A stretch of DNA of 64,000 bases from Halomonas salipaludis (GCF_002286975.1 NZ_NSKB01000006.1:372001-436000), one strand, 5' to 3'. Shown: positions 40,122 through 49,238, numbered from the stretch's first letter. A program made the numbers and translations. The notes: a model not told the origin generated them from the sequence alone.

Positions 40122-41494
40122 GCACGCTTAGGTTGGTGACGCTACTGATGCTGGGCGTGTTGTTCAGCGTTGGCGTAATGGCGCAGGGCGATCCCGAGAC
40201 GCTGAGCAGTCTACGCGCCGAGCGCGAGGCGGCCGAGGCGCGCGACCGGGCGCGCCTGAGTGAGCTGCTCGATGATCGTGAGAGTCTCGAGGCGGCGCTG
40301 GAGCAGAGTCGTGAGGCGCATCGCGCGGCCCAGGAGCGCCATGCGGCGCTGAGCGACCAGCGCGAGATCCAGGCCCAGCAGCGTGCCGAGCTCGAGGCGC
40401 GGCAGCAGGAGCAGGGCAGTGATCTGGCTGCGATCCTCGATCTGGTGTCGCGTCATACCGGTGAGTTGCGCGACGCCCTCAACGACAGCTGGGTGGCCCT
40501 CGGCGAGGGACGGTTGCCGGAGCGGCTGGACGATGTCGCCGTGCTCGAGCTGGGGCACCTGGAAGCTTTCGCCGACCGGCTGCTGGGGCTGACGCAAGAG
40601 ACCGGGCGTGTGGTGCGGTTCGAGGCGCCGGTGGCCGGCGCGGACGGCGAGATAGTGCCGCGTAGTGTGGTGCGCCTGGGCGACTTCGCGGCCTTTACCG
40701 ATGATGCCTTGCTGCGTCGCGGTGTGGGGGACGCGGGGTTGGCGGTGGTCGAGCGCACGCCGCGCTCGGTGGCCGGGGGGCTGGCCGAATTTCATGCCGG
40801 CGAGCGGCGTGACGTCGCCCTGGATCCAACCCATGGCGAGGTGATCGCGGCACTGGCCCAGCGCCCCACGCTGGTGGAGCGCTTCCATCAGGGTGGCGTG
40901 GTGGGCTACGTGGTGGTCGCCCTGGGAGCCTTCGGCTTGCTGGTGGGCTTGCTGCAGTATGGCTACCTGCTGCGCGTCACTCTGACCATGCGCCGGCAGC
41001 TTGCCCAGCTTGCGCAGCTGCGTAGTGACAACCCGCTGGGCAGGGTGCTGCAGCGCTTTCGCGAGCTGCAGGCCAATCAGGTACCCGAGGCGCTGGAAGC
41101 GCGGCTCGACGAAGCGGTGCTGGCCGAATTGCCGAGACTCGAGCGCGGCCAGCCACTGGTCAAGCTGCTGGCGGCCATCGCACCGCTGCTGGGCTTGCTG
41201 GGTACCGTGACCGGCATGATCGTGACCTTCCAGGCGATTACCGTCTACGGCACCGGCGACCCGCAGTTGATGGCCGGTGGTATCAGCCAGGCGCTGGTGA
41301 CCACCGTGCTGGGCCTGGTGACCGCCGTGCCGCTGCTGTTCATGCATACCGCCCTGGCCGGCCGCAGCCGACACCTGACCGGTGTCGTCGAAGGCCAGGC
41401 CAGTGCGGCACTGGCCCGGCACCTCGAAGCGGGCTCGCTGAATGCTGCACCGACATCCCAGGAGCGCAGGTCGCATGATTCCGCGTTGGCTTGA
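40118..41494 (+). CDS. TtpC-like ExbB-family protein with periplasmic extension
   Basis: The 458-residue protein has a signal peptide (about residues 1-22), a long periplasmic coiled coil (25-125), a linker, and a C-terminal MotA/TolQ/ExbB domain with LLAAIAPLLGLLGTVTGMIVTF. This arrangement is the TtpC type, an extra ExbB-like subunit essential in Vibrio TonB2 systems. The ATG overlaps the DUF3450 stop by 4 nt, and the 3' end overlaps exbB by 20 nt. Confidence 0.87.
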   Translation: MSTLRLVTLLMLGVLFSVGVMAQGDPETLSSLRAEREAAEARDRARLSELLDDRESLEAALEQSREAHRAAQERHAALSDQREIQAQQRAELEARQQEQGSDLAAILDLVSRHTGELRDALNDSWVALGEGRLPERLDDVAVLELGHLEAFADRLLGLTQETGRVVRFEAPVAGADGEIVPRSVVRLGDFAAFTDDALLRRGVGDAGLAVVERTPRSVAGGLAEFHAGERRDVALDPTHGEVIAALAQRPTLVERFHQGGVVGYVVVALGAFGLLVGLLQYGYLLRVTLTMRRQLAQLAQLRSDNPLGRVLQRFRELQANQVPEALEARLDEAVLAELPRLERGQPLVKLLAAIAPLLGLLGTVTGMIVTFQAITVYGTGDPQLMAGGISQALVTTVLGLVTAVPLLFMHTALAGRSRHLTGVVEGQASAALARHLEAGSLNAAPTSQERRSHDSALA

Positions 41495-42011
41495 ACCCCT
41501 GGAGCGCCTGGTCGAGTCGGGCGGTGAGGTACTGGTGGTCATCGCCGTCGTGGCCATGCTGCTGTTCAGCCTGTCGTTGGAGCGCTGGTGGTACTTTCGC
41601 GTGACCTATCGCCGCCATCGTCGGCAGCTGATCGAGCGCTGGACGCAGCGCAGCGATCACCTTAGCTGGAGCGCCCGTACGCTACGTGAAACCTGGACGC
41701 GCGAGCTGATCGCGCGGTTACGCCGCCCGCTGCCCTGGCTCAAGCTGCTGGTCGCCCTGTGCCCCCTACTGGGGCTGCTGGGCACCGTGACCGGCATGAT
41801 CGCGGTATTCGATAGCCTGGCCCTCAGCGGCAGCGGCCAGGCACGCTCGATGGCGGACGGCGTGGCGCGCGCCACGCTGCCGACCTTGACCGGCATGGCG
41901 GTGGCGGTGGTCGGGCTACTTTTCACCAGTCGTCTGGAACACATCATCCGGCGCGAAGACCAGCGGCTGCATGACCGCCTGGCGCGTGCCGTGGAGGAAT
42001 CCCATGCGTAG
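41475..42011 (+). CDS. exbB: ExbB-type proton-channel subunit
   Basis: The 178-residue protein is a short ExbB with one N-terminal span (residues 17-36) and two C-terminal ones; LLVALCPLLGLLGTVTGMIAVFDSLA is the family core, described here by its PLLGLLGTVTGM motif. With ExbD it uses the proton gradient to energise TonB. GGAGCGCAGG lies before ATG 41475. Its stop overlaps the exbD start region by 8 nt. Confidence 0.92.
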   Translation: MIPRWLEPLERLVESGGEVLVVIAVVAMLLFSLSLERWWYFRVTYRRHRRQLIERWTQRSDHLSWSARTLRETWTRELIARLRRPLPWLKLLVALCPLLGLLGTVTGMIAVFDSLALSGSGQARSMADGVARATLPTLTGMAVAVVGLLFTSRLEHIIRREDQRLHDRLARAVEESHA

Positions 42012-42411
42012 GCGCCGAATGACGACCGACAGCGGCGAGGCCAGTGAAGTCAACCTGACGCCGATGCTCGATGTGGTCTTCATCATGCTGATCTTCTTCA
42101 TCGTGACCACCAGTTTCATTCGCGAGAGCGGCGTGGAGATCGAGCGCCCCGAGTCGAGTTCGGCGACACCCCAGCCGGAGGCGCAGGTGATGGTCGCCAT
42201 CACCGCGGAGGGGGCGGTGTGGGTGGATGGCCAGGCCATCGATCTGCATCGCGTCGGCGACGCAGTGGCCGACCTGGTCAGCGATGATGGCAGCGTGGTG
42301 ATCCAGGCGGATCGGCAAGCGGCCACCGGCATCCTGATTGAAGTCATGGACAGCATCCGCACTGCCGGTGTCGAGCAGGTGGCGGTAGCGGCCAGCCGGA
42401 GCGGGTCATGA
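42004..42411 (+). CDS. exbD: ExbD-type proton-channel subunit
   Basis: The 135-residue protein has a short basic N-terminus, one membrane span and a periplasmic domain. NLTPMLDVVFIMLIFF holds the essential membrane Asp (Asp23). GGAGGAAT lies 4 nt before the ATG at 42004. Its TGA overlaps the tonB ATG. It completes the motor with ExbB. Confidence 0.93.
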   Translation: MRRRRMTTDSGEASEVNLTPMLDVVFIMLIFFIVTTSFIRESGVEIERPESSSATPQPEAQVMVAITAEGAVWVDGQAIDLHRVGDAVADLVSDDGSVVIQADRQAATGILIEVMDSIRTAGVEQVAVAASRSGS

Positions 42412-43187
42412 CGCGAGTGCCTGTATCGGCGCTTGGCGGCATCGCGCTGGCATTGGCGCTGTTCTGGCTGCTGGCACTGCTGGTGGCCCCTCCCGAGGCC
42501 GAGGTCGAAATGCTCGACACTACGTTGACGATGACCATGGTGGAGGCTCCCGAGGTGGCCCAGGAGGAGGTGGCCGAGCCAGCGGCGCAAGCACCACCTC
42601 CGCCGCCACCTGCCGCGGTGCCGCCATCCGCCCCCGAGCTGGCGCCCCAGGAGAACTCCATCGCGTTGCCGGATCCGGAGCCGTTGCCGGAGGACGACGT
42701 GCCGCTTGAGTTGGATGAGACGCTGCCGGAGATGAGCGAGGTAACGCCCGAGCCGCCTCCACCCGAACCGGAACCGCAGCCCGAGCCGGAACCACAGCCA
42801 CAGCCCGAGCCGGAACCACAGCCACAGCCCGAGCCGTCCCCCGTCGCCGAGTCGACCGAGGTGGCGCCCGACACCACCGCGACCCGCCAGAGCGATGTCC
42901 AAGCGGACAGCCAGGCGCCGGTGGACGTCGGCCAGCTGTCGCCGACCAGCCGGGTGCCGCCGGAGTATCCTTCGCGGGCACAGCGGCGAGGGTTGGAGGG
43001 CTTCGTCGAACTGCGCTTCGTGATCCGGCCGGATGGCAGCGTGGATCCCTCCTCCGTCCAGGTCACCAGCGCGCAGCCGCGCAACGTCTTCGACCGCGCC
43101 GCGATAGAAGCGGTGCAGCGCTGGCAGTTCGAGCCGGCCGGGGGGTTGCGGCGGGCCCAGCAACGTCTCGAATTTCAGTTGAGGTGA
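42408..43187 (+). CDS. tonB: TonB energy-transducing protein
   Basis: The 259-residue protein has an N-terminal membrane anchor (residues 8-27), a Pro/Glu-rich periplasmic linker with imperfect PEPEPQPQ repeats (about residues 110-145), and a TonB C-terminal domain starting PPEYPSRAQRRGLEGFVELRF. It would contact TonB boxes of outer-membrane receptors such as the one at 32-34 kb. The C-terminal domain is short, like TonB2-type proteins. Confidence 0.92.
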   Translation: MTRVPVSALGGIALALALFWLLALLVAPPEAEVEMLDTTLTMTMVEAPEVAQEEVAEPAAQAPPPPPPAAVPPSAPELAPQENSIALPDPEPLPEDDVPLELDETLPEMSEVTPEPPPPEPEPQPEPEPQPQPEPEPQPQPEPSPVAESTEVAPDTTATRQSDVQADSQAPVDVGQLSPTSRVPPEYPSRAQRRGLEGFVELRFVIRPDGSVDPSSVQVTSAQPRNVFDRAAIEAVQRWQFEPAGGLRRAQQRLEFQLR

Positions 43188-43190
43188 GCG

Positions 43191-44306
43191 ATGCGCCTTA
43201 GACATCACTTGGCGGGTCTCGTCTGGGTCTGGCTGGTTGCCACGCCGCTGACGGCGCTGGCCGAGCCGCCGCTGCCGGCGGAGTTCATTGGCGATCTCGA
43301 GCGCCTGCAGCAGCAGCTTCAGGCGGGGGCGGCCGGTGAGGTGCTGCAGCACGCCGAGTCCCAGTCGCGGCGGCTGGCGGGCGGCAATGCCGCAGACCGC
43401 TGGGCGAGTGCGCTGTATCTCCAGTTGGCGGCACATGCCGCCGCCAGGCTGGAGCGCTTTGCAGAGGCCGCCGACTATCTCGAGCAGGCCAGAAGCAGCG
43501 GCGAGGCGTCATCGAGCCAGCGCGATCGTTGGCAGTACCAGGAGGCCGGCCTGCGGCTGTCGGCCGGCCAGCACGAGCCGGGCGCCGAGCTGCTGGCCGA
43601 CTGGCTGGCGCGTCATGCGGGGGAGAGCGACGACTACTGGCGCATGGCCAGGACCCTGGCGGGGCTCGAGCGCTGGGACGAGGCCCGCGAGTGGCTGTCC
43701 CGGGCGACCGCGGAGACGGCCTCGCTGTCGCCCAACCAGCGTCGCCTGGGCGTGGCGATCTATCAGCACAGCGGCGCCGGGGATCAGGCGTTGGCGCTGC
43801 TTGGCGGTGAACTGGACGTCGACTCGCCCGCCCAGGAGTGGCGCCGCGCCGCGGCGCTGGCGCAGCAGGCCGGACTCGATCAGCAGGCGGCGGTGTTCTG
43901 GGACACCGCCTGGCGGCTGGGGGTGTTCTCCGCGGATGAGGATCTGTCGACCCTGGTGCGCCTGCATATGGCGGCGGGCACGCCCGCGCGTGGCGCCGAG
44001 CAGTTGCAGGCTGCCCTCGAGGCGGGCGAGGTGGCAGACAGCCTGGCGCACCGACGCCTTTTGGCCCAGGCCTGGCAGGCGGCGCGAGATCGCCAGGCGG
44101 CACTGGCGGCGTGGCAGGCGCTGGCCGAACGCAGCGGTGCTGCTGCCGACTGGCTTCGGCTGGGGCAGCTGGCCTATGCGTGGGGGCGCGAGGAGGCTGC
44201 CAGGACGGCCTGGCAGCGAGCCGCCTCACTGGGCGCCGAACAGGCCGAGGCGTGGCTCACCGGCCTGGATCGGTCGCCGCCCCAGGCACGGCTCTCAGAG
44301 CGATAG
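43191..44306 (+). CDS. TPR-repeat periplasmic protein (TtpA-like)
   Basis: The 371-residue protein has a signal peptide (ends LTALA) followed by helical TPR-like pairs through most of its length, for example AADYLEQARSSGEAS and EAREWLSRATAE. A TPR protein is the last gene of many TtpC-type TonB operons, where its function is unclear. It starts 3 nt after tonB. Its last 12 nt overlap the end of xthA on the other strand. Confidence 0.82.
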   Translation: MRLRHHLAGLVWVWLVATPLTALAEPPLPAEFIGDLERLQQQLQAGAAGEVLQHAESQSRRLAGGNAADRWASALYLQLAAHAAARLERFAEAADYLEQARSSGEASSSQRDRWQYQEAGLRLSAGQHEPGAELLADWLARHAGESDDYWRMARTLAGLERWDEAREWLSRATAETASLSPNQRRLGVAIYQHSGAGDQALALLGGELDVDSPAQEWRRAAALAQQAGLDQQAAVFWDTAWRLGVFSADEDLSTLVRLHMAAGTPARGAEQLQAALEAGEVADSLAHRRLLAQAWQAARDRQAALAAWQALAERSGAAADWLRLGQLAYAWGREEAARTAWQRAASLGAEQAEAWLTGLDRSPPQARLSER

Positions 44307-45110
44307 CTCGGTCCACACCGGAGCGTGATCCGAGGGTTTCTGCATGCCGCGCAGTTCGTAGTCGATACCGGCATCGGCCACGCGTTCGGCCAGCGGCGCA
44401 GTGACCAGGATATGGTCGATACGCAGGCCGCGCTTGGGCTCGCGTTCGAAGCCTCGCGAGCGGTAGTCGAACCAGCTGAAACGGTCATCGACCTCGGGGT
44501 AGCGCAGCCGGTAGCTGTCACTCAGGCCCCAGCCTTTGACCCGCCCCAGCCACTCGCGCTCGATGGGCTGAAAACTGGTCTTGCCCTCACGCAGCCAGCG
44601 CCTGCGGTTGTCCTCGCCGATGCCGATATCGATATCCTGCGGCGAGATATTGAAGTCGCCCATTACCGCCAGGCGCTGCTGGGGGCGGCAATCCTCCTCC
44701 AGCAGCCGCGACAGCTGGGCATAGAAGCGCTGCTTGTGCGGGAACTTGGTGGGGTGCTCGACGTTCTCGCCCTGGGGAAAGTAGCCGTTCCATACCGTCA
44801 GCGGCTCACCGCCTGCGATGGCCAGACGCACGCCGATCATGCGCCGCTGGGCGTCCTCGCCATCATCGGGAAAACCGTAGTGCACCGCCTCGGGCTCGTC
44901 GCGGCACAGCATGGCCACGCCGTAGTGGCCCTTCTGGCCGTGAAAATAGACTCGGTAGCCCAGCGCCTCCACCGCCTCACGGGGAAACTCGCTGTCCTGT
45001 ACCTTGGTTTCCTGCAGGCCGATCAGCGCCGGGCGGTGCGCCTCGATCAGCGCTTCGAGCTGATGCAGCCGGGCACGAATGCCGTTGATATTGAACGAGA
45101 CCAGGCGCAT
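44295..45110 (-). CDS. xthA: Exodeoxyribonuclease III
   Basis: XthA is the main AP endonuclease and 3'-5' exonuclease for base-excision repair. The 271-residue protein starts MRLVSFNINGIRARLHQL and has GLQETKVQD (metal Glu), NGYFPQGENV, GDFNISPQDIDIG and the final SDHAPVW catalytic pair. Met at 45110 overlaps the stop of the small basic gene by 1 nt (TGATG). The longer frame to 45428 is a shadow. Confidence 0.94.
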   Translation of the reverse strand: MRLVSFNINGIRARLHQLEALIEAHRPALIGLQETKVQDSEFPREAVEALGYRVYFHGQKGHYGVAMLCRDEPEAVHYGFPDDGEDAQRRMIGVRLAIAGGEPLTVWNGYFPQGENVEHPTKFPHKQRFYAQLSRLLEEDCRPQQRLAVMGDFNISPQDIDIGIGEDNRRRWLREGKTSFQPIEREWLGRVKGWGLSDSYRLRYPEVDDRFSWFDYRSRGFEREPKRGLRIDHILVTAPLAERVADAGIDYELRGMQKPSDHAPVWTELSL

Positions 45111-45346
45111 CAGTCGTCGCGCTCCGGGGCGCGCTCGGGATGCACCTGGATGCTCGGTGCCTGCTGCTGGCGGGCCAGCTTGCGTACCGCTTGCAGTTTG
45201 CGCTGCTGGCGCTTCTTCTCGGTGAAACGGCGCGACGAGGTGACCTGGTCGGGATTCTCGTGACGCCATTTCTTGAAATCCTTGCGCTTGCCGGTGCGCA
45301 GCGTCACCTTGTCGGCCAGCGAACGGGTCTTCTTCCTGCGTGTCAT
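45110..45346 (-). CDS. Small basic protein of unknown function
   Basis: The 78-residue protein is very rich in Lys and Arg (TRRKKTRSLADKVTLRTGKR near the start) with a shift to Glu/Asp at the end. It has an excellent AGGAGG 9 nt before the ATG and is coupled to xthA by TGATG. It may bind nucleic acid, but I do not recognise a family and propose no function. Confidence 0.7.
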   Translation of the reverse strand: MTRRKKTRSLADKVTLRTGKRKDFKKWRHENPDQVTSSRRFTEKKRQQRKLQAVRKLARQQQAPSIQVHPERAPERDD

Positions 45347-45432
45347 GACGCCTGACCTCCTGTTGCGTGTAGTGCCATTCTAACAGGCGCGACGGGTACC
45401 ACACAGCCGGGGGCGCCCTCGTCGTCAATGGC

Positions 45433-45441
45433 TGCTACAAT
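45433..45441 (+). promoter_or_regulatory. Extended -10 promoter for rhlB
   Basis: TGC-TACAAT forms an extended -10 element (TGN then TACAAT at 45436-45441), 75 nt before rhlB. No -35 match is seen at 17 nt. Confidence 0.5.
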
Positions 45442-45515
45442 AGGCCGCCTGAAAACGTCCAGGCAGGTTTGGACTGGCATTACATCCACTCATATTACGG
45501 ACAGAATCACAGCCT

Positions 45516-46790
45516 ATGAGCGAGTCGGAAAAGACCACCGCACCGGCCCAGAACCGCAAGCCCAAGCGTCGTCGCCGCAAGCCGCGCAAGTCGCAATCCA
45601 ACTGGGATCTGCGTCAGTTCCAGGTCCCGCCGGTGGCGGGCAAGTGGCGCTTCCACGACTTCGATCTGCCGCTGCCGTTGATGCGTGCGATCCATGCCCA
45701 GGGCTTCGAGTACTGCACGCCGATCCAGGCCGAGGCGCTGGCCCAGACCCTGCTCGGCGGCGACATCGTCGGCAAGGCCCAGACCGGTACCGGCAAGACC
45801 GCGGCGTTTCTGATGTCGATGCTGGCCTACTTCCTCGAGGAGGAGGCGCCCAACGCCCAGAAGCCCGGCGCACCGCGGGCGTTGATCATCGCGCCGACGC
45901 GCGAGCTGGCGCTGCAGATCGAGAAGGATGCCAAGGCGCTGGCGCGCTTCACCCAGCTCAACGTGGCAAGCGTGGTCGGCGGCATGGACTACCAGAAGCA
46001 GCGCGACAGCCTGGGCAAGAACCTGGATATCCTGGTGGCGACGCCGGGGCGGCTGCTCGATTTCCACGAGAAGCGCGACGTCGACCTGACTCAGGTCGAG
46101 GTGCTGGTGCTCGACGAAGCGGATCGCATGCTGTCGATGGGCTTCATCCCCGACGTCAAGCGCATCATTCGGCATACGCCCAAGAAGGAGGAGCGCCAGA
46201 CCTTCCTGTTCTCGGCGACCTTCACCGAAGACATCCTCAACCTGGCCAGCCAGTGGACCGAGAATCCGGCCCACGTCGAGATCGAAGTCACGGTGGAGAA
46301 TGCCGCCGACATTGACCAGCGCGTCTATATGGTCGGTGACGACGACAAGCAGCGCCTGCTGATCAACCTGCTCAAGCAGGAGAGCTTCGAGCGGGTGATG
46401 GTGTTCGGCAATCGCCGCGACCTGGTGCGCAAGCTCGACGAGCTGCTTCGCAAGGCCGACATCAATGTGGCGATGCTGTCCGGCGATGTGCCCCAGGTGC
46501 AGCGCATCAAGACCCTCGAGCAGTTCCGCGAGGGCGAGGTACAGGTGCTGGTGGCCACCGACGTGGCCGGGCGCGGCATCCATATCGACGACGTCAGCCA
46601 CGTGATCAACTACACCCTGCCGGAGGATCCGGAAGACTACGTGCACCGTATCGGCCGCACCGGCCGCGCTGGTGCCAAGGGTGTATCGATCAGCTTCGTC
46701 GGCGAAGAAGACGCCTTCTCATTGCCCGAGATCGAGCGCTATATCAACGACAAGCTACCCTGTGAGCACCCCCCTGAAGGGTTGCTGTAA
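45516..46790 (+). CDS. rhlB: DEAD-box RNA helicase RhlB
   Basis: The 424-residue protein has a Lys/Arg-rich N-terminal tail, [19 protein letters not shown] (Q-motif region), Walker [17 protein letters not shown], the DEAD box [12 protein letters not shown] and the [10 protein letters not shown] motif VI. RhlB unwinds RNA for RNase E in the degradosome, and rne is also in this window. The sequence pattern resembles RhlB of Pseudomonas. The C-terminus is short. Confidence 0.9.
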   Translation: MSESEKTTAPAQNRKPKRRRRKPRKSQSNWDLRQFQVPPVAGKWRFHDFDLPLPLMRAIHAQGFEYCTPIQAEALAQTLLGGDIVGKAQTGTGKTAAFLMSMLAYFLEEEAPNAQKPGAPRALIIAPTRELALQIEKDAKALARFTQLNVASVVGGMDYQKQRDSLGKNLDILVATPGRLLDFHEKRDVDLTQVEVLVLDEADRMLSMGFIPDVKRIIRHTPKKEERQTFLFSATFTEDILNLASQWTENPAHVEIEVTVENAADIDQRVYMVGDDDKQRLLINLLKQESFERVMVFGNRRDLVRKLDELLRKADINVAMLSGDVPQVQRIKTLEQFREGEVQVLVATDVAGRGIHIDDVSHVINYTLPEDPEDYVHRIGRTGRAGAKGVSISFVGEEDAFSLPEIERYINDKLPCEHPPEGLL

Positions 46791-46840
46791 CGCCCAACAA
46801 CTGCTGTACAGGGAATGCCTGGCGGTGGTGGCTTCGGAGC

Positions 46841-46940
46841 CGTCGACAGGTTTACGAGGAGGCGCTGTGAACCCTTCCATGGGCGCTACTTTTGCCATCC
46901 ATGGCAAAAGACCTCCTCTCCAACCTGCCCCCGGCTCCCC
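46841..46940 (+). repeat. Dispersed repeat element, copy B
   Basis: This block is homologous to 11302-11466 in opposite orientation. It has GACAGGTTTACG, GGCGCTGTGAACCC, GGGCGCTAC, a hairpin with arms 46889-46898 and 46901-46910 (CTTTTGCCAT and its complement around CC), and CCTGCCCCCGGC. The hairpin outer bases differ from copy A but pair equally well. Confidence 0.75.
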
Positions 46941-47002
46941 TGCGATGGGCGGGGGACGATACGCTCAAGCCATTCCCCTCAAGTTCTCTAGAGAGTGAGG
47001 CC

Positions 47003-49144
47003 ATGCTCGACGAGGCCCTGAAGGGCGATATCCAGACCGCCTATCGCCGCGTGCTCGAGGGGCTCGAGCTGACGCCGCGCTACGGCCAGCGGCTGATGAT
47101 CGCCGAGATCGCCCGCACCCTGGCGGGCATCGAGGCCGACGATAGCGGCAAGCGGGTCAGCGATGAGCACGTCTGCGTGCTCGAGGCGGGCACCGGCACC
47201 GGCAAGACCCTGGCCTACCTGCTGGCGGCTCTACCGGTGGCCCAGGCGCGCGGCAAGCGACTGGTGATCTCCACTGCCACCGTGGCATTGCAGGAGCAGG
47301 TGCTGCATCAGGACCTGCCGGCGCTCAAGGCCCACAGTGGGCTGAGCTTCGACTATGCCCTGGCCAAGGGACGTGGCCGCTACCTGTGCGTGGCCAATCT
47401 CGAGAAGGCGCTCGACGGTGCCGAGGAGAACCCGACCCTGTCGATGTTCGAGCAGGCCATGGAGTCGCGCGACGGCGACGACTTCCATGCCCTGGTCAAG
47501 CAGTTGGCCGAGGCCTATGGCAGCGGCCGCTGGGCCGGCGACCGCGACAGCTGGCCGGAGACCATCGCCGATCCGCAGTGGCGGCGGCTGACCACCGACC
47601 ATCGTCAGTGCACCAACCGTCGCTGCGGCCACTTCAACGCCTGTGCCTTCTTTCGTGCCCGCCGCCATCTCGACAGCGCCGACATCGTCGTCGCCAACCA
47701 CGACCTGGTGCTGGCTGACCTGTCGCTGGGCGGCGGCATGGTGCTGCCCAAGCCCGCCGACTGCATCTATGTCTTCGACGAGGGCCACCATCTGCCGGAC
47801 AAGGCGGTGGAGCACTTTACCCACCGCTTTGCCGTTAACGGCGCGCTGCGCTGGCTGAGAACGCTGAAGAAATCGCTTACCGAGCTGAATGCGGCACTCG
47901 CCGTGCAGCCGACCCTGGCGCGACTGCTGGCCGGTTTTCCCGAGGCGATCGCCGCTATCGAACCGCGGCTGGGCGAGGTCATGGCACTGGGCCATCAGCT
48001 CGCCCAGCTGCCCCAGGGCAGTGGCGACGAGAGCCGCCACCACCGTTTCGAGATGGGCCGTGCACCGCTGGCGCTGCGTGAGCAGGCCAGCGCCCTGGTG
48101 GTGGTGTTTGCCTCGCTGGCGCGCAACCTCGAGAGCATGGCCGATATCCTGCGCGAGAGCCTCGACCCGGACAAGCACACCGGGCTTCCCAAGGAGCAGG
48201 CCGAGCCCTGGCTGCCGCTGATTGCGCTGCTGCACGGTCGTGCGCTGGAGGCGCATGCGCTGTGGCTGGCATTCAGCGAGGAGGACGACCCGGCCGAGCC
48301 GCCGCGGGCGCGCTGGCTGACCTTCGAGCCGGTAGCCGGCGAGCCTGAGCTGGTCTATTCGGCGAGCCCGGTCTCCGCCGCCCATACCCTGGCGCGGACG
48401 CTGTGGGGCAGCTGCTACGGGGCGGTGGTGACCTCGGCAACGCTCACCGCGCTGGGCCGGTTCGAGCGCCTGCAGGAGCGCGCCGGGCTGGCCAATCGCT
48501 ACCGCTACCAGCGCCTGCCGAGCCCCTTCGACTACTCCCGGGCGGTGCTTAGCGTGCCGCGCGAGGCGGTCGATCCCGGCAACCGCGAGGCCCACGAGCG
48601 GGCCATCGTCGACTTCGTCGCGGCACTGGACAGCCGTGAAGCCGTGCTGATGCTGTTTTCGTCGCGGGCTCAGCTGCGCGCGGTGGAGAAGGCGCTGCCC
48701 AAGGCGCTCGGCGAGCGCGTGCTGGCCCAGGACCGGCTGCCCAAGCGCGAGCTGATCGAGCGCCATCGGGCGCGGGTCGACGCCAGGCAGGGCAGTATCA
48801 TCTTCGGCCTGGCGAGCTTCGCCGAGGGCATCGATCTGCCCGGCGACTACCTGACTCACGTGGTGATCACCCGGCTGCCGTTCTCGGTGCCCGACGACCC
48901 GGTGGGCGCGACGCTGGCCGAGTGGATTGAGAGCCGCGGCGGCAATCCCTTCATGCGCATCAGCGTACCCGACGCCTCGATCAAGCTGGTCCAGGCCTGC
49001 GGGCGGCTGATCCGCAAGGAGCAGGATAGCGGGCGTATCACGCTGCTCGACCGCCGGGTGCTGACGCGCCGCTACGGTCGCGCGCTGCTCGATGCGCTGC
49101 CACCCTTCAGTCGCGAGATCGACGGCGTGGCGCAGCTGCCCTGA
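47003..49144 (+). CDS. dinG: DinG-type ATP-dependent DNA helicase
   Basis: The 713-residue protein is an XPD-like SF2 helicase for 5'-3' unwinding. It has Walker A GTGTGKTLAYL, four Fe-S cysteines (YLCVANLEK, then CTNRRCGHFNAC), the DEGH box VFDEGHHLP and C-terminal motifs GLASFAEGIDLPGDYL and QACGRLIRKEQD. Length matches E. coli DinG (716). The Met at 47003 fits the family; the longer frame from 46892 would begin inside the repeat element. A GAGTGAGG lies before this ATG. Confidence 0.9.
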   Translation: MLDEALKGDIQTAYRRVLEGLELTPRYGQRLMIAEIARTLAGIEADDSGKRVSDEHVCVLEAGTGTGKTLAYLLAALPVAQARGKRLVISTATVALQEQVLHQDLPALKAHSGLSFDYALAKGRGRYLCVANLEKALDGAEENPTLSMFEQAMESRDGDDFHALVKQLAEAYGSGRWAGDRDSWPETIADPQWRRLTTDHRQCTNRRCGHFNACAFFRARRHLDSADIVVANHDLVLADLSLGGGMVLPKPADCIYVFDEGHHLPDKAVEHFTHRFAVNGALRWLRTLKKSLTELNAALAVQPTLARLLAGFPEAIAAIEPRLGEVMALGHQLAQLPQGSGDESRHHRFEMGRAPLALREQASALVVVFASLARNLESMADILRESLDPDKHTGLPKEQAEPWLPLIALLHGRALEAHALWLAFSEEDDPAEPPRARWLTFEPVAGEPELVYSASPVSAAHTLARTLWGSCYGAVVTSATLTALGRFERLQERAGLANRYRYQRLPSPFDYSRAVLSVPREAVDPGNREAHERAIVDFVAALDSREAVLMLFSSRAQLRAVEKALPKALGERVLAQDRLPKRELIERHRARVDARQGSIIFGLASFAEGIDLPGDYLTHVVITRLPFSVPDDPVGATLAEWIESRGGNPFMRISVPDASIKLVQACGRLIRKEQDSGRITLLDRRVLTRRYGRALLDALPPFSREIDGVAQLP

Positions 49145-49189
49145 GCCGTCGGGCCGTCTTCAGTGCCATGCTGAGTGCTGTCGCAAGCG

Positions 49190-49219
49190 CACTGCGCCCG
49201 CCGAGTGGCGGGCGCAGTG
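49190..49219. terminator. Bidirectional terminator between dinG and DAHP synthase
   Basis: A perfect 13-bp stem (49190-49202 with 49207-49219) and loop GAGT lie between the convergent stops. Outer GCAA/TTGC can extend it. Confidence 0.8.
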
Positions 49220-49238
49220 TGGTTGCAGGGGGCTGGGC

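Noticed and set aside
42760-42840. Pro/Glu/Gln DNA repeats in tonB as a possible new element
   Set aside because: Proline-rich linker repeats are normal in TonB proteins.
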